A stretch of DNA of 6,148 nt from an uncultured Collinsella sp. (GCA_900552425.1 URZR01000112.1:1-6148), one strand, 5' to 3'; positions 1-5,927 are shown, numbered from the stretch's first letter. Notes: generated by a model not told the origin, from the letters alone. Numbers and translations: made by a program.

Positions 1-980
1 TGAAGCGTCCAGTACAGCGGATTCGTGCGCGTGTTGGTGCGCTCGAAGGCGCGCATCAAAAAGCTGTCGGATACCGAGGCGCCGCAGGCCAGCGTGCCGT
101 CGCCGTCAACAAAAGCATGATCGATAATCCAATGCATGCGCTCAAAGCTCGGCTTCATGCCAAAGTCGCTGCCCATGAGCTGCAGGCGTTCGACCGTCAT
201 CGGCGAGCCGTCGGGTAGCACGGGCTTTTGCTCCTCGAGGGCATCTGCCAGGGCCGCCACGCGCTCGACGTCGGCGGGGTAGCGGTTGTAATACTGCTGC
301 GTCTTGGCAGCCATGCGCGGGAAGGTGTGCGCGTAGACCTCGCTTGCGCTCGCCGGTACGTGGGGGATGCCGCCGCAGGTAAAGCTTGCCGCCACGCCCT
401 CGGGGAAGAGCGACAGGTAGCTCAGCGTCAAAAAGCCGCCGTAGCTCTGCCCGAGCGTGACCCAGGGCCTGCCGCCAAAGCCCACCAGGCGCAGGTACTC
501 AAAATCGCGCACGATGGAGCTGGCGAGGTGGCGCTTGAGGAAGTCCGCCTGCGAGCGGTCCGCATCGGCGCCGGCTGCCTCGGCACGCTCGCCCAGTGCG
601 GCAATCGTGCGTCCGTCTACACAGCTGCTGCGTCCGGTGCCGCGCTGGTCGGGCAGGACGACGCGGAAGTGCTTGACGGCCTCCTCGATCCAGCCGTCGC
701 TTGTGGGTGACAGCGGACGCGGGCTCTCGCCGCCGGGGCCGCCCTGCAAAAACAGGAGCAGTGGCAGATCGTCGTTGATGCGGTCGGGCGCGCAAACCAC
801 ACGGTAGAAGAGCTTGATGCTCTCGGGCGCACCTGCGATGGGCGCCGGCATGGCGCCGCGGCGCATGGTGCTGCCGACGGCCAGGAGCATCGGCTCCAGG
901 CCGCGCCAGTCGAGGGGGACGTCGATGCTGTGGTCCTCGACATACAGGCCGGGGACGTGGTACGAAGTGATGAGGGCCAT
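1..980 (-). CDS. Proline iminopeptidase-type alpha/beta hydrolase (S33), C-terminus off the window
   Basis: Reading down from an ATG at 980, the frame stays open for 326 codons and runs off the left edge, so the C-terminus is missing. Probably cytosolic: no signal peptide or membrane segment is visible. Seen: an oxyanion-loop motif QGGPGG at residues 79-84 after a hydrophobic strand (LPLLLFL), then DQRGTGRS at 111-118, and the nucleophile elbow GQSYGG at 177-182 with predicted catalytic Ser179. This order is typical of prolyl aminopeptidases, which release N-terminal proline from peptides. The QGGPG and GQSYGG forms and the run 'LSYLSLFPEG' resemble the larger (about 425-residue) Aeromonas-type enzymes, so roughly 100 residues are missing, presumably with the catalytic Asp and His. 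A GGAAGA ribosome site lies 5 bases before the ATG. It is divergent from proA across 112 bp. The fold and serine-hydrolase class are secure; proline specificity is inferred from family resemblance. Confidence 0.85.
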   Translation of the reverse strand, partial: MALITSYHVPGLYVEDHSIDVPLDWRGLEPMLLAVGSTMRRGAMPAPIAGAPESIKLFYRVVCAPDRINDDLPLLLFLQGGPGGESPRPLSPTSDGWIEEAVKHFRVVLPDQRGTGRSSCVDGRTIAALGERAEAAGADADRSQADFLKRHLASSIVRDFEYLRLVGFGGRPWVTLGQSYGGFLTLSYLSLFPEGVAASFTCGGIPHVPASASEVYAHTFPRMAAKTQQYYNRYPADVERVAALADALEEQKPVLPDGSPMTVERLQLMGSDFGMKPSFERMHWIIDHAFVDGDGTLACGASVSDSFLMRAFERTNTRTNPLYWTL

Positions 981-1018
981 GTGAGTCTTCCGTTCGTTGC
1001 GGTGTTTCGGGTTGACCA

Positions 1019-1049
1019 ATTCTACCGCCGCGGGCGAGGCCATGCGCAA
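1019..1049 (-). promoter_or_regulatory. Candidate promoter for the proline iminopeptidase-type gene
   Basis: On the minus strand TAGAAT (1024-1019) matches the -10 consensus at five of six bases. A TTGCGC (1049-1044) lies 19 bases upstream as a possible -35 box, which is a long spacing. Transcription would begin near 1012, leaving a leader of about 30 bases before the ATG at 980. This is consensus matching by eye only. Confidence 0.3.
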
Positions 1050-1053
1050 ATCG

Positions 1054-1061
1054 GCTACCAT
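1054..1061 (+). promoter_or_regulatory. Possible -10 region for proA
   Basis: GCTACCAT at 1054-1061 contains a TATAAT-like TACCAT and would start transcription near 1068, about 25 bases before the proA ATG. No convincing -35 box lies 16-18 bases upstream. Similar 'GCTACA' strings occur upstream of argS (about 3918-3924) and near 6058, which makes a shared local promoter style plausible but unproven. Confidence 0.2.
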
Positions 1062-1092
1062 GGTTGCAAACTTCTAGGAGAAAGGGCCGCCC

Positions 1093-2379
1093 ATGTCGGT
1101 CGATATAGCCACGTATGTCCACGATCTTGCCGTTGCCGCTAAGGCAGCGTCGGCCTCGCTTGCCACGGCGAGCGACGAGCAGCGCCAGGAGGCCGTGCGC
1201 GCCATGGCCGCAGCACTGCGCAACGGTGTCGACTCCATCGTTGCCGCCAACGAGCTCGATATGTCCGCCGCGCGCGATGCGGGGACCTCGGCGGGGCTCC
1301 TCGACCGTCTGCTGCTGACGCCCGAGCGCGTTGAGGGTATGGCCGCCGGCCTGGAGAAGCTCGCCGAGCTGCCCGATCCTGTCGGCCGCGTGCTCGACCA
1401 CCGCGTGCTCGCAAGCGGCGTGGACCTCACCCGCGTGAGCGTGCCGTTGGGCCTGGTCGCCATGGTGTACGAGGCGCGCCCCAACGTGACGGCCGACGCC
1501 GCGGGCATCTGCATCCGCACCGGCAACGCCTGCATTCTGCGCGGCGGCTCGCTGGCCTATCACTCGTGTGCCATGATTTCTGAGCTGCTGGCCGATGCGC
1601 TCGAGACCAAGGGCTTCCCGCGCGAGGCTATCTCGATGATCGAGTCCACCGACCGCGAGGCCACTGGCGAGCTCATGAAGCTCCGCGGTATTGTCGACGT
1701 ACTCATTCCGCGCGGCGGTGCAGGCCTGATCCAGCGCTGCGTGCGCGAGTCGCTTGTGCCGGTGATCGAGACGGGCACGGGCAACTGTCATATCTACGTG
1801 CATGAGTCCGCCGACTTTGATAAGGCGCTCAACATTATCGTTAATGCCAAGACCCAGCGTGTAGGCGTGTGCAATGCCGCCGAGTCGCTGCTGGTCGACC
1901 ATGCTGTGGCCAATGTGTTTTTGCCTGCGGTCGTTGCCGTGCTGCACGACCACGGCGTGCTCATTCACGGCGACGAGGCCACGTGCGCCGCATGCGCCGA
2001 CGCCGGGCTTGCCGAGGGCGATGACTACGTTGCCGCGACTGAGGAGGACTGGGGTCGCGAGTATCTGGCGCTCGAGATGAGCGTGAAGGTCGTGGCGAAC
2101 GAGGACGAGGCCATCGCGCACATCAACCGCTACGGCACGATGCACTCCGAGGCCATCGTTGCAGAGGACACGGATGCTTGCGAGCGCTTCCTGGACGAGG
2201 TCGATGCCTCGGCCGTGTATGCCAACGCCAGCACGCGCTTTACCGACGGCGGCGAGTTTGGCCTGGGCGCCGAGATTGGCATCTCGACCCAAAAGCTCCA
2301 CGCCCGCGGCCCCTTTGCCGCCGAGGCCCTCACCACCTACAAATACAAGCTCCGAGGCACCGGCCAGGTCCGCCCCTAA
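1093..2379 (+). CDS. proA: Glutamate-5-semialdehyde dehydrogenase (gamma-glutamyl phosphate reductase)
   Basis: Cytosolic enzyme for the second step of proline synthesis: NADPH-dependent reduction of L-glutamyl 5-phosphate to glutamate 5-semialdehyde, which cyclises to pyrroline-5-carboxylate. The 428-residue product matches the usual ProA length of about 415-430. Seen: the family signature GLVAMVYEARPNVT at residues 120-133, the cofactor-domain segment GNACILRGG at 144-152, the catalytic cysteine in VGVCNAAE (Cys260), and the C-terminal ASTRFTDGGEFGLGAEIG (379-396) followed by STQKLHARGP (398-407). AGGAG at 1076-1080 with a purine-rich run to 1085 precedes the ATG. proB (glutamate 5-kinase), often adjacent to proA, is not next to it: upstream is the divergent peptidase and downstream the convergent HD gene, so proA is probably transcribed alone. 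No frameshift or missing key residue is apparent. The assignment is secure. Confidence 0.97.
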   Translation: MSVDIATYVHDLAVAAKAASASLATASDEQRQEAVRAMAAALRNGVDSIVAANELDMSAARDAGTSAGLLDRLLLTPERVEGMAAGLEKLAELPDPVGRVLDHRVLASGVDLTRVSVPLGLVAMVYEARPNVTADAAGICIRTGNACILRGGSLAYHSCAMISELLADALETKGFPREAISMIESTDREATGELMKLRGIVDVLIPRGGAGLIQRCVRESLVPVIETGTGNCHIYVHESADFDKALNIIVNAKTQRVGVCNAAESLLVDHAVANVFLPAVVAVLHDHGVLIHGDEATCAACADAGLAEGDDYVAATEEDWGREYLALEMSVKVVANEDEAIAHINRYGTMHSEAIVAEDTDACERFLDEVDASAVYANASTRFTDGGEFGLGAEIGISTQKLHARGPFAAEALTTYKYKLRGTGQVRP

Positions 2380-2393
2380 CGCCCGCGCAAACA

Positions 2394-2434
2394 AAAACCA
2401 CCACAAAGGTGCCTGTCCCCTTTGTGATGGTTTT
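2394..2434. terminator. Bidirectional terminator-like hairpin, repeat copy 1
   Basis: Arms 2394-2409 and 2419-2434 pair over 16 bp with a single mismatch (2401/2427) around a 9-base loop, TGCCTGTCC. The stem begins with A residues and ends in T residues, so either strand gives a GC-containing hairpin followed by U residues. It lies 14 bases past the proA stop and 4 bases past the HD gene stop, placed to terminate both convergent genes. It is nearly identical to the hairpin at 3101-3143. Confidence 0.8.
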
Positions 2435-2438
2435 GGAA

Positions 2439-3038
2439 TTAAGCCTGAAAGGTGTCGCGGTCGGGGGCGAAGGACTGCATGGCCGCGATGGTACGGTCGA
2501 AGAGCTCGGGGAGCTCCCAGCCCAGCATCTCGGCACCCTGCGTAATCACGTCGCGCGAGCAGCCGGCGGCAAAGCGCTTGTCCTTGAACTTTTTCTTGAG
2601 CGACTTGGTCGTAAAGTCCATGACGCTCTTACTCGGACGCATGATGACGGCAGCACCGATCAAGCCGGTGAGCTCGTCGCAGGCAAACAGGATCTTTTCC
2701 ATCTGCAGCTCGGGCTTGGGCAGCGAGGTGTTGAAGTCCGACGTGTGCGTCTGAATGGCGCGAATGAGATCGGGAGAGGCGCCCTCGCCTTCAAGGATCT
2801 CGGCCGCATAGATGGTGTGGTTCATGGGGTCGTCCTCATGCTCCTCCCAATCTAGGTCGTGCAGCAGACCGACGATGCCCCAAAACTCCTCGTTCTCGGG
2901 GTCGAACTCGCGCGCAAAGTAGCGCATGGTGCCCTCGACCGTTTCGCCGTGGGTGATGTGGAACGGGTCCTTATTGTGCTCGTTGAGCAATTCGAACGCA
3001 CGGTCGCGGGTGATTCCGGCGGAAAGTGGCTCTGCCAT
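2439..3038 (-). CDS. HD-domain hydrolase-like protein, substrate unknown
   Basis: A 199-residue cytosolic protein of the HD superfamily of metal-dependent phosphohydrolases. Seen: first histidine H30 in ITHGETVEGTMRYFA, the HD pair H60-D61 in GLLHDLDWEEH, further histidines H74 (NHTIYAAEIL) and H98, and the distal aspartate D121 in ACDELTGLIGAAVIMRPSKS. H30, H60, D61 and D121 fit the usual H...HD...D metal ligands. The following KSLKKKFKDKRFAAGCSRD (145-163) and GAEMLGW resemble a conserved group of small uncharacterised HD proteins in clostridia and actinobacteria; this is from memory. A strong AAGGAG site lies 6 bases before the ATG at 3038. It is convergent with proA and follows the CarD-like gene on the same strand with a hairpin between them. 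No partner domain or neighbour reveals a substrate; nucleotide or phosphate-monoester hydrolysis is only a class-level guess. Confidence 0.88.
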   Translation of the reverse strand: MAEPLSAGITRDRAFELLNEHNKDPFHITHGETVEGTMRYFAREFDPENEEFWGIVGLLHDLDWEEHEDDPMNHTIYAAEILEGEGASPDLIRAIQTHTSDFNTSLPKPELQMEKILFACDELTGLIGAAVIMRPSKSVMDFTTKSLKKKFKDKRFAAGCSRDVITQGAEMLGWELPELFDRTIAAMQSFAPDRDTFQA

Positions 3039-3081
3039 AAAAGACTCCTTGTGCTCGCAGGTATCGCTAAGAATGAATACT

Positions 3082-3099
3082 ACTAGAACGACTAGAACG
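3082..3099 (+). repeat. Two tandem copies of a 9-base unit
   Basis: ACTAGAACG occurs twice head to tail (3082-3090 and 3091-3099), between the repeat hairpin and the HD gene start codon. It falls where the HD gene's promoter or an operator might lie, but no clear -10/-35 pair can be assigned there. Confidence 0.6.
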
Positions 3100-3100
3100 A

Positions 3101-3143
3101 AAAAACCACCACAAAGGTGCCTGTCCCCTTTGTGGTGGTTTTT
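3101..3143. terminator. Terminator-like hairpin downstream of the CarD-like gene, repeat copy 2
   Basis: Arms 3101-3117 and 3127-3143 form a perfect 17-bp stem around the same TGCCTGTCC loop as copy 1. Read on the minus strand it starts 12 bases after the CarD-like stop codon, and the stem ends in six T residues, a good intrinsic terminator. Over 42 bases (2393-2434 versus 3101-3142) the copies differ at one position only (A at 2427, G in the second copy), and they are in the same orientation. Confidence 0.82.
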
Positions 3144-3155
3144 GGCGCGGATGGG

Positions 3156-3641
3156 TTAGTTGAGGGCGGCTTGGGCTAGGCGGGCTTCGGCGGCCTCCTC
3201 GGTGACGCCCAATGCCACGGCGAACTCCTCGATGGAGCGGCGCTTGGCTTCCTTGAGTACACGCATATAGTAAGAGCTGGGCTTTTTATCGGCTTCCTCG
3301 GCCTGGCGAATGCGGTGCATCATGGTCTTTGCCACGCGGACCGTCTCGGGCGCGCCCAGCTTGAGCTGCTGCTTAAAGTGTGTCTCTTCAAGCGAGCTGT
3401 TGCGCTCGGTAAAGGTGTCGCACTCCAGCTCGCCATAGTGGCTCAGCAGATGCTCGGCATCTTGCTGAGAGATGGCGGCATGCAGACGGTCGGCCTGCGC
3501 CACGGGGTACATAAGGATCGTCTGCGCATGCCCCTGCTTGGCCTCGAGCAACAACATGGGCTGCGGCGTGTCGTCCCTAAAACCGACGACGGTGCAGACT
3601 CCCTGACCCGGATGAATGACGTGTTGACCGATTGAGAACAT
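3156..3641 (-). CDS. CarD/CdnL-family transcriptional regulator
   Basis: A 161-residue protein, the length of mycobacterial CarD (about 162). Seen: an N-terminal RNA-polymerase-interacting (CarD_CdnL_TRCF) domain starting MFSIGQHVIHPGQGVCTVVGF (residues 1-21) and continuing through LLLEAKQ and ILMYPVAQADRL to about residue 65. A helical C-terminal part follows: a block at 88-113, then YMRVLKEAKRRSIEEFAVALG (125-145) and a final alanine-rich helix. In studied members the first domain binds the RNA polymerase beta subunit and the second contacts promoter DNA, stabilising open complexes, often at rRNA promoters. The protein contains no tryptophan, although characterised CarD proteins use one as a DNA wedge. 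GGAGG lies 4 bases before the ATG at 3641. It is divergent from argS across 342 bp. Family membership is good; global versus specialised function is uncertain. Confidence 0.85.
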   Translation of the reverse strand: MFSIGQHVIHPGQGVCTVVGFRDDTPQPMLLLEAKQGHAQTILMYPVAQADRLHAAISQQDAEHLLSHYGELECDTFTERNSSLEETHFKQQLKLGAPETVRVAKTMMHRIRQAEEADKKPSSYYMRVLKEAKRRSIEEFAVALGVTEEAAEARLAQAALN

Positions 3642-3655
3642 GCTACCTCCAACTT

Positions 3656-3671
3656 ATACGAATTTACGTAT
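3656..3671. promoter_or_regulatory. Inverted repeat next to the CarD-like gene start
   Basis: ATACG (3656-3660) and CGTAT (3667-3671) form a perfect inverted repeat with a 6-base spacer. It overlaps the expected transcription start of the CarD-like gene, just upstream of the GGAGG ribosome site, which would suit an operator. With 5-base arms chance is a real alternative. Confidence 0.3.
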
Positions 3672-3699
3672 GTCTAGAATAACACGCTGACGTGCGCAA
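3671..3699 (-). promoter_or_regulatory. Candidate promoter for the CarD-like gene
   Basis: On the minus strand TTGCGC (3699-3694) is followed after exactly 17 bases by TAGACA (3676-3671). The -35 box is good and the -10 box poor. The same ten bases, GATTTGCGCA, also contain the -35 candidate of the peptidase gene (1052-1043). Visual matching only. Confidence 0.25.
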
Positions 3700-3708
3700 A
3701 TCCTCGCT

Positions 3709-3802
3709 TTATGCAGGAAAAGCACACAACTCTGATAGGTAAGAGTATTCGATAAAAGACACAGCTCATTCACACCTTTATGCATTTTCAACGCGTGCAT
3801 AA
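3709..3802. repeat. Cluster of TTATGCA elements including a 7-bp inverted repeat
   Basis: TTATGCA occurs at 3709-3715 and 3778-3784, and its complement TGCATAA at 3796-3802. The last two form a perfect inverted repeat with an 11-base spacer. A related palindrome, TGCATATGCA, lies at 3858-3867. Three exact heptamers within about 95 bases of non-coding DNA exceed chance expectation and could be binding sites for a dimeric regulator. Confidence 0.45.
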
Positions 3803-3915
3803 TCTGCAGGCAGACCGGCATCTTTGAGTGACTCCATACAAGCTGTAGTCAATTTTGTGCATATGCAATTTCGATTGGCTTTACCCTGCGACAGTGCCCC
3901 TCGCTTGTGATAGAG

Positions 3916-3924
3916 TGCTACAAA
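3916..3924 (+). promoter_or_regulatory. Possible extended -10 element for argS
   Basis: TGC followed by TACAAA (3916-3924) fits an extended -10 element and would give a leader of about 50 bases before the argS ATG at 3984. No good -35 box is visible at normal spacing, so the call is tentative. Confidence 0.22.
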
Positions 3925-3972
3925 CTCTGGCTTTTGCCCTACGAGTGACCAAGAGCTCGGGGGCTTTAACAC

Positions 3973-3980
3973 AAGGAGGA
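3973..3980 (+). promoter_or_regulatory. argS ribosome binding site that fixes the start codon
   Basis: AAGGAGGA at 3973-3980 is close to a perfect complement of the 16S rRNA 3' end and lies 3 bases before the ATG at 3984. It supports this start over the in-frame ATG at 3855, which would add 43 residues unlike any ArgRS N-terminus and has no comparable site. Confidence 0.92.
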
Positions 3981-3983
3981 TCT

Positions 3984-5837
3984 ATGCCCGAGAAGATTGA
4001 AGAGCTGGTACGCGCTGCGCTTGCTGCGGCCCAGGAGGCCGGCGACCTTTCCGCATTTGAACTTGACGATTGCGCTATCGAGCGACCGGCTGACACTTCT
4101 CATGGCGAGTGGACCTCTACCATGGCCCTGAAGTCCGCCAAGCTGGCCCACTGCGCCCCGCGCAAGATCGCCGAGGCCATCGTTGCCCATATGCCCGAGG
4201 ATCCCGCGATCGAGAAGGTTGAGATCGCAGGCCCCGGTTTCATCAACTTCTACCTCTCCGTTGCCGTTAAGAATGCCATCTTTGGCGAGGCTCGCGAGAA
4301 GGGCATGGACTTCGCTAAGTCCAACGGCGGTGGTGGCCTGAAGACCCAGGTCGAGTTCGTTTCCGCCAACCCCGTCGGCCCCATGCACATCGGCCACGGC
4401 CGCTGGGCCGCGCTGGGCGATTCGCTCTGCCGCGTTATGGACCACGCCGGCTATGAGATCCAGCGTGAGTTCTACATCAATGACCACGGCTCTCAGATGA
4501 ACACCTTCGGCAACTCCATCAGCACGCGCTATATGCAGCTTGCCGACATCATCGCCAAGCAGGGCGTTGATATCGACGAGGCTCACAAGCTGCTGATCGC
4601 CGACCGTGACGCCTTTGTTGCCGACGAGAACGACGAGCACCCCGAGACCCATCCGTATCAGGACAACTTTGCCGAGACCTTGGGCAAGGACTCTTACGGC
4701 GGCGACTACATCATCGACGAGGCCGCCGAGTTCTGGCGCACCGACGGCGATAAGGGGGTCAACGCCGATCCTCAGGAGCGCATGGAGAGCTTCCGCGAGC
4801 GCGGCTATGTAAAGATGGTCGATAACATGCGCGACCTCTGCCATGCCGTCAACTGCGACTTTGACCGTTGGTACTCCGAGCGCTCGCTGTATGTGAAGGA
4901 CACCGAGGGCGAGACCGCCGGCACCTCCGCCGTCGACCGCGCTTTTGAGAAGCTCGACAAGATGGGCTACCTCTACACCAAGGACGGCGCCCTGTGGTTC
5001 CGCTCCACCGATCTGGGCGATGACAAGGACCGCGTCCTGATCAAGTCCGACGGCGAGTACACCTACTTCGCCTCCGACGTCGCCTATCACTGGGATAAGT
5101 TCCAGCGCGTCGACCACGTCATCGACATCTGGGGCGCCGACCACCACGGTTACATCGAGCGCGTCCGCTGCGTCTGCGACGCTCTGGGTTACCCCGGCAA
5201 GTTCGAGGTTCTACTGGGCCAGCTCGTCAACCTGCTGCGTAACGGCAAGCCCGTCCGTATGTCCAAGCGCAAGGGCACCATGGTGACCCTTCAGGAGCTC
5301 GTCGACGAGGTTGGCTCCGATGCCGCTCGCTACACGCTCATCTCCAAGAGCTCCAACCAGATGGTCGACTTCGACATCGAGGCCGTTAAGAAGCGCGACA
5401 ACTCCAACCCGGTCTATTACGTGCAGTATGCTCACGCCCGCGTGTGCTCCATCCTGCGCCGTGCCGCCGACGTTACCGCCGAGCAGGCCGACGAGATGGG
5501 CATGAAGGCCGTTGCCGCCAAGGCCATCGGTGAGAACGTCGATTACTCGCTGCTGACCGACCCGACCGAGCTCGCCCTTTCGCGCAAGCTCAACGAGCTC
5601 ACCGACCTGATCGCCAGCTGTGCTCGCGATCGCGCCCCGTTCCGTCTGACCCACTTTGCCGAGGAACTCGCCGGTGACTTCCACAGCTTCTACGCTGCCT
5701 GCCAGGTGCTGCCGAGCGAGGGCCGTCCCGTCGACCCCGAGCTTTCGCGTGCCCGTCTGGCCGCTTGCGATGCCGTCCGCGTGACGCTCGCCCTGGTGCT
5801 CACCCTCGTTGGCGTTTCCGCGCCCGAGCAGATGTAG
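3984..5837 (+). CDS. argS: Arginyl-tRNA synthetase
   Basis: Class I aminoacyl-tRNA synthetase charging tRNA(Arg) with arginine using ATP in the cytosol; ArgRS needs tRNA bound to activate the amino acid. The 617-residue product is slightly longer than the common 550-600. Domains in order: N-terminal tRNA-binding domain (about 1-110) ending in AGPGFINFYLS; Rossmann catalytic core with EFVSANPVGPMHIGHGR (HIGH at 135-138); the family blocks SDGEYTYFASDVAYH (355-369) and GADHHGY (384-390); the KMSKS-equivalent MSKRKG at 426-431; then the helical DALR anticodon-binding domain from SNPVYYVQYAHAR (474-486) to a typical ...LVGVSAPEQM end. The ATG at 3984 is chosen because it follows AAGGAGGA and gives a normal ArgRS N-terminus. 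Codons strongly favour C- or G-ending forms, as expected for a well-expressed gene. It appears to be a single-gene unit closed by a terminator. Confidence 0.98.
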   Translation: MPEKIEELVRAALAAAQEAGDLSAFELDDCAIERPADTSHGEWTSTMALKSAKLAHCAPRKIAEAIVAHMPEDPAIEKVEIAGPGFINFYLSVAVKNAIFGEAREKGMDFAKSNGGGGLKTQVEFVSANPVGPMHIGHGRWAALGDSLCRVMDHAGYEIQREFYINDHGSQMNTFGNSISTRYMQLADIIAKQGVDIDEAHKLLIADRDAFVADENDEHPETHPYQDNFAETLGKDSYGGDYIIDEAAEFWRTDGDKGVNADPQERMESFRERGYVKMVDNMRDLCHAVNCDFDRWYSERSLYVKDTEGETAGTSAVDRAFEKLDKMGYLYTKDGALWFRSTDLGDDKDRVLIKSDGEYTYFASDVAYHWDKFQRVDHVIDIWGADHHGYIERVRCVCDALGYPGKFEVLLGQLVNLLRNGKPVRMSKRKGTMVTLQELVDEVGSDAARYTLISKSSNQMVDFDIEAVKKRDNSNPVYYVQYAHARVCSILRRAADVTAEQADEMGMKAVAAKAIGENVDYSLLTDPTELALSRKLNELTDLIASCARDRAPFRLTHFAEELAGDFHSFYAACQVLPSEGRPVDPELSRARLAACDAVRVTLALVLTLVGVSAPEQM

Positions 5838-5887
5838 TTCACGAGGCAGCGGCAACGTGCGCTAGCTTTCACAATCCGTGATGTTTG

Positions 5888-5915
5888 GAGCCCTCGCCCG
5901 CGCGGGGGCTCTTTT
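5888..5915 (+). terminator. Intrinsic terminator of argS
   Basis: GAGCCC at 5888-5893 pairs with GGGCTC at 5906-5911, and the stem extends inward to about 10 bp with one G-U pair and a 4-base loop. TTTT follows at 5912-5915. It begins 51 bases after the argS stop codon and is a standard GC-rich hairpin with a short U tract. Confidence 0.9.
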
Positions 5916-5927
5916 CATGCCTACTTA

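Larger units (their letters stand above)
3642..3983. other. Divergent intergenic region between the CarD-like gene and argS
   Basis: These 342 bases hold no convincing gene and are visibly richer in A/T than the flanking coding DNA. They should carry promoters for both flanking genes. Seen within it: an inverted repeat next to the carD start, several TTATGCA-type elements, a TGCATATGCA palindrome at 3858-3867, and a strong argS ribosome site. A minus-strand frame at 3778-3972 lacks a ribosome site, starts at a GTG that overlaps the argS leader, and is not supported as an intact gene. There is too little room between the likely argS promoter and its ATG for a T-box leader. Confidence 0.7.

Noticed and set aside
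499..2406. A 635-codon open frame on the minus strand opposite proA and overlapping the peptidase
   Set aside because: It is antisense to proA, which carries clear family motifs, and overlaps the peptidase in another frame. Long antisense frames are common in GC-rich coding DNA and this one shows no recognisable domain.
2178..2855. A 225-codon plus-strand frame spanning the proA end, hairpin and HD gene
   Set aside because: It runs out of frame through proA, across a terminator and antisense to the HD gene, and its translation is arginine/proline-rich with no domain.
3855..3983. A 43-residue N-terminal extension of ArgS from an upstream ATG
   Set aside because: The extra segment resembles no ArgRS sequence, has no ribosome site, and crosses the likely promoter, while the ATG at 3984 follows a near-perfect Shine-Dalgarno.
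3925..3983. T-box or other riboswitch upstream of argS
   Set aside because: The leader from the likely promoter is only about 60 bases, with no specifier stem, T-box sequence or antiterminator/terminator pair visible.
3966..5147. A 393-codon open frame antisense to argS
   Set aside because: It mirrors argS codon structure, has a valine/leucine/glycine-rich translation with no domain, and lies opposite an unmistakable gene.
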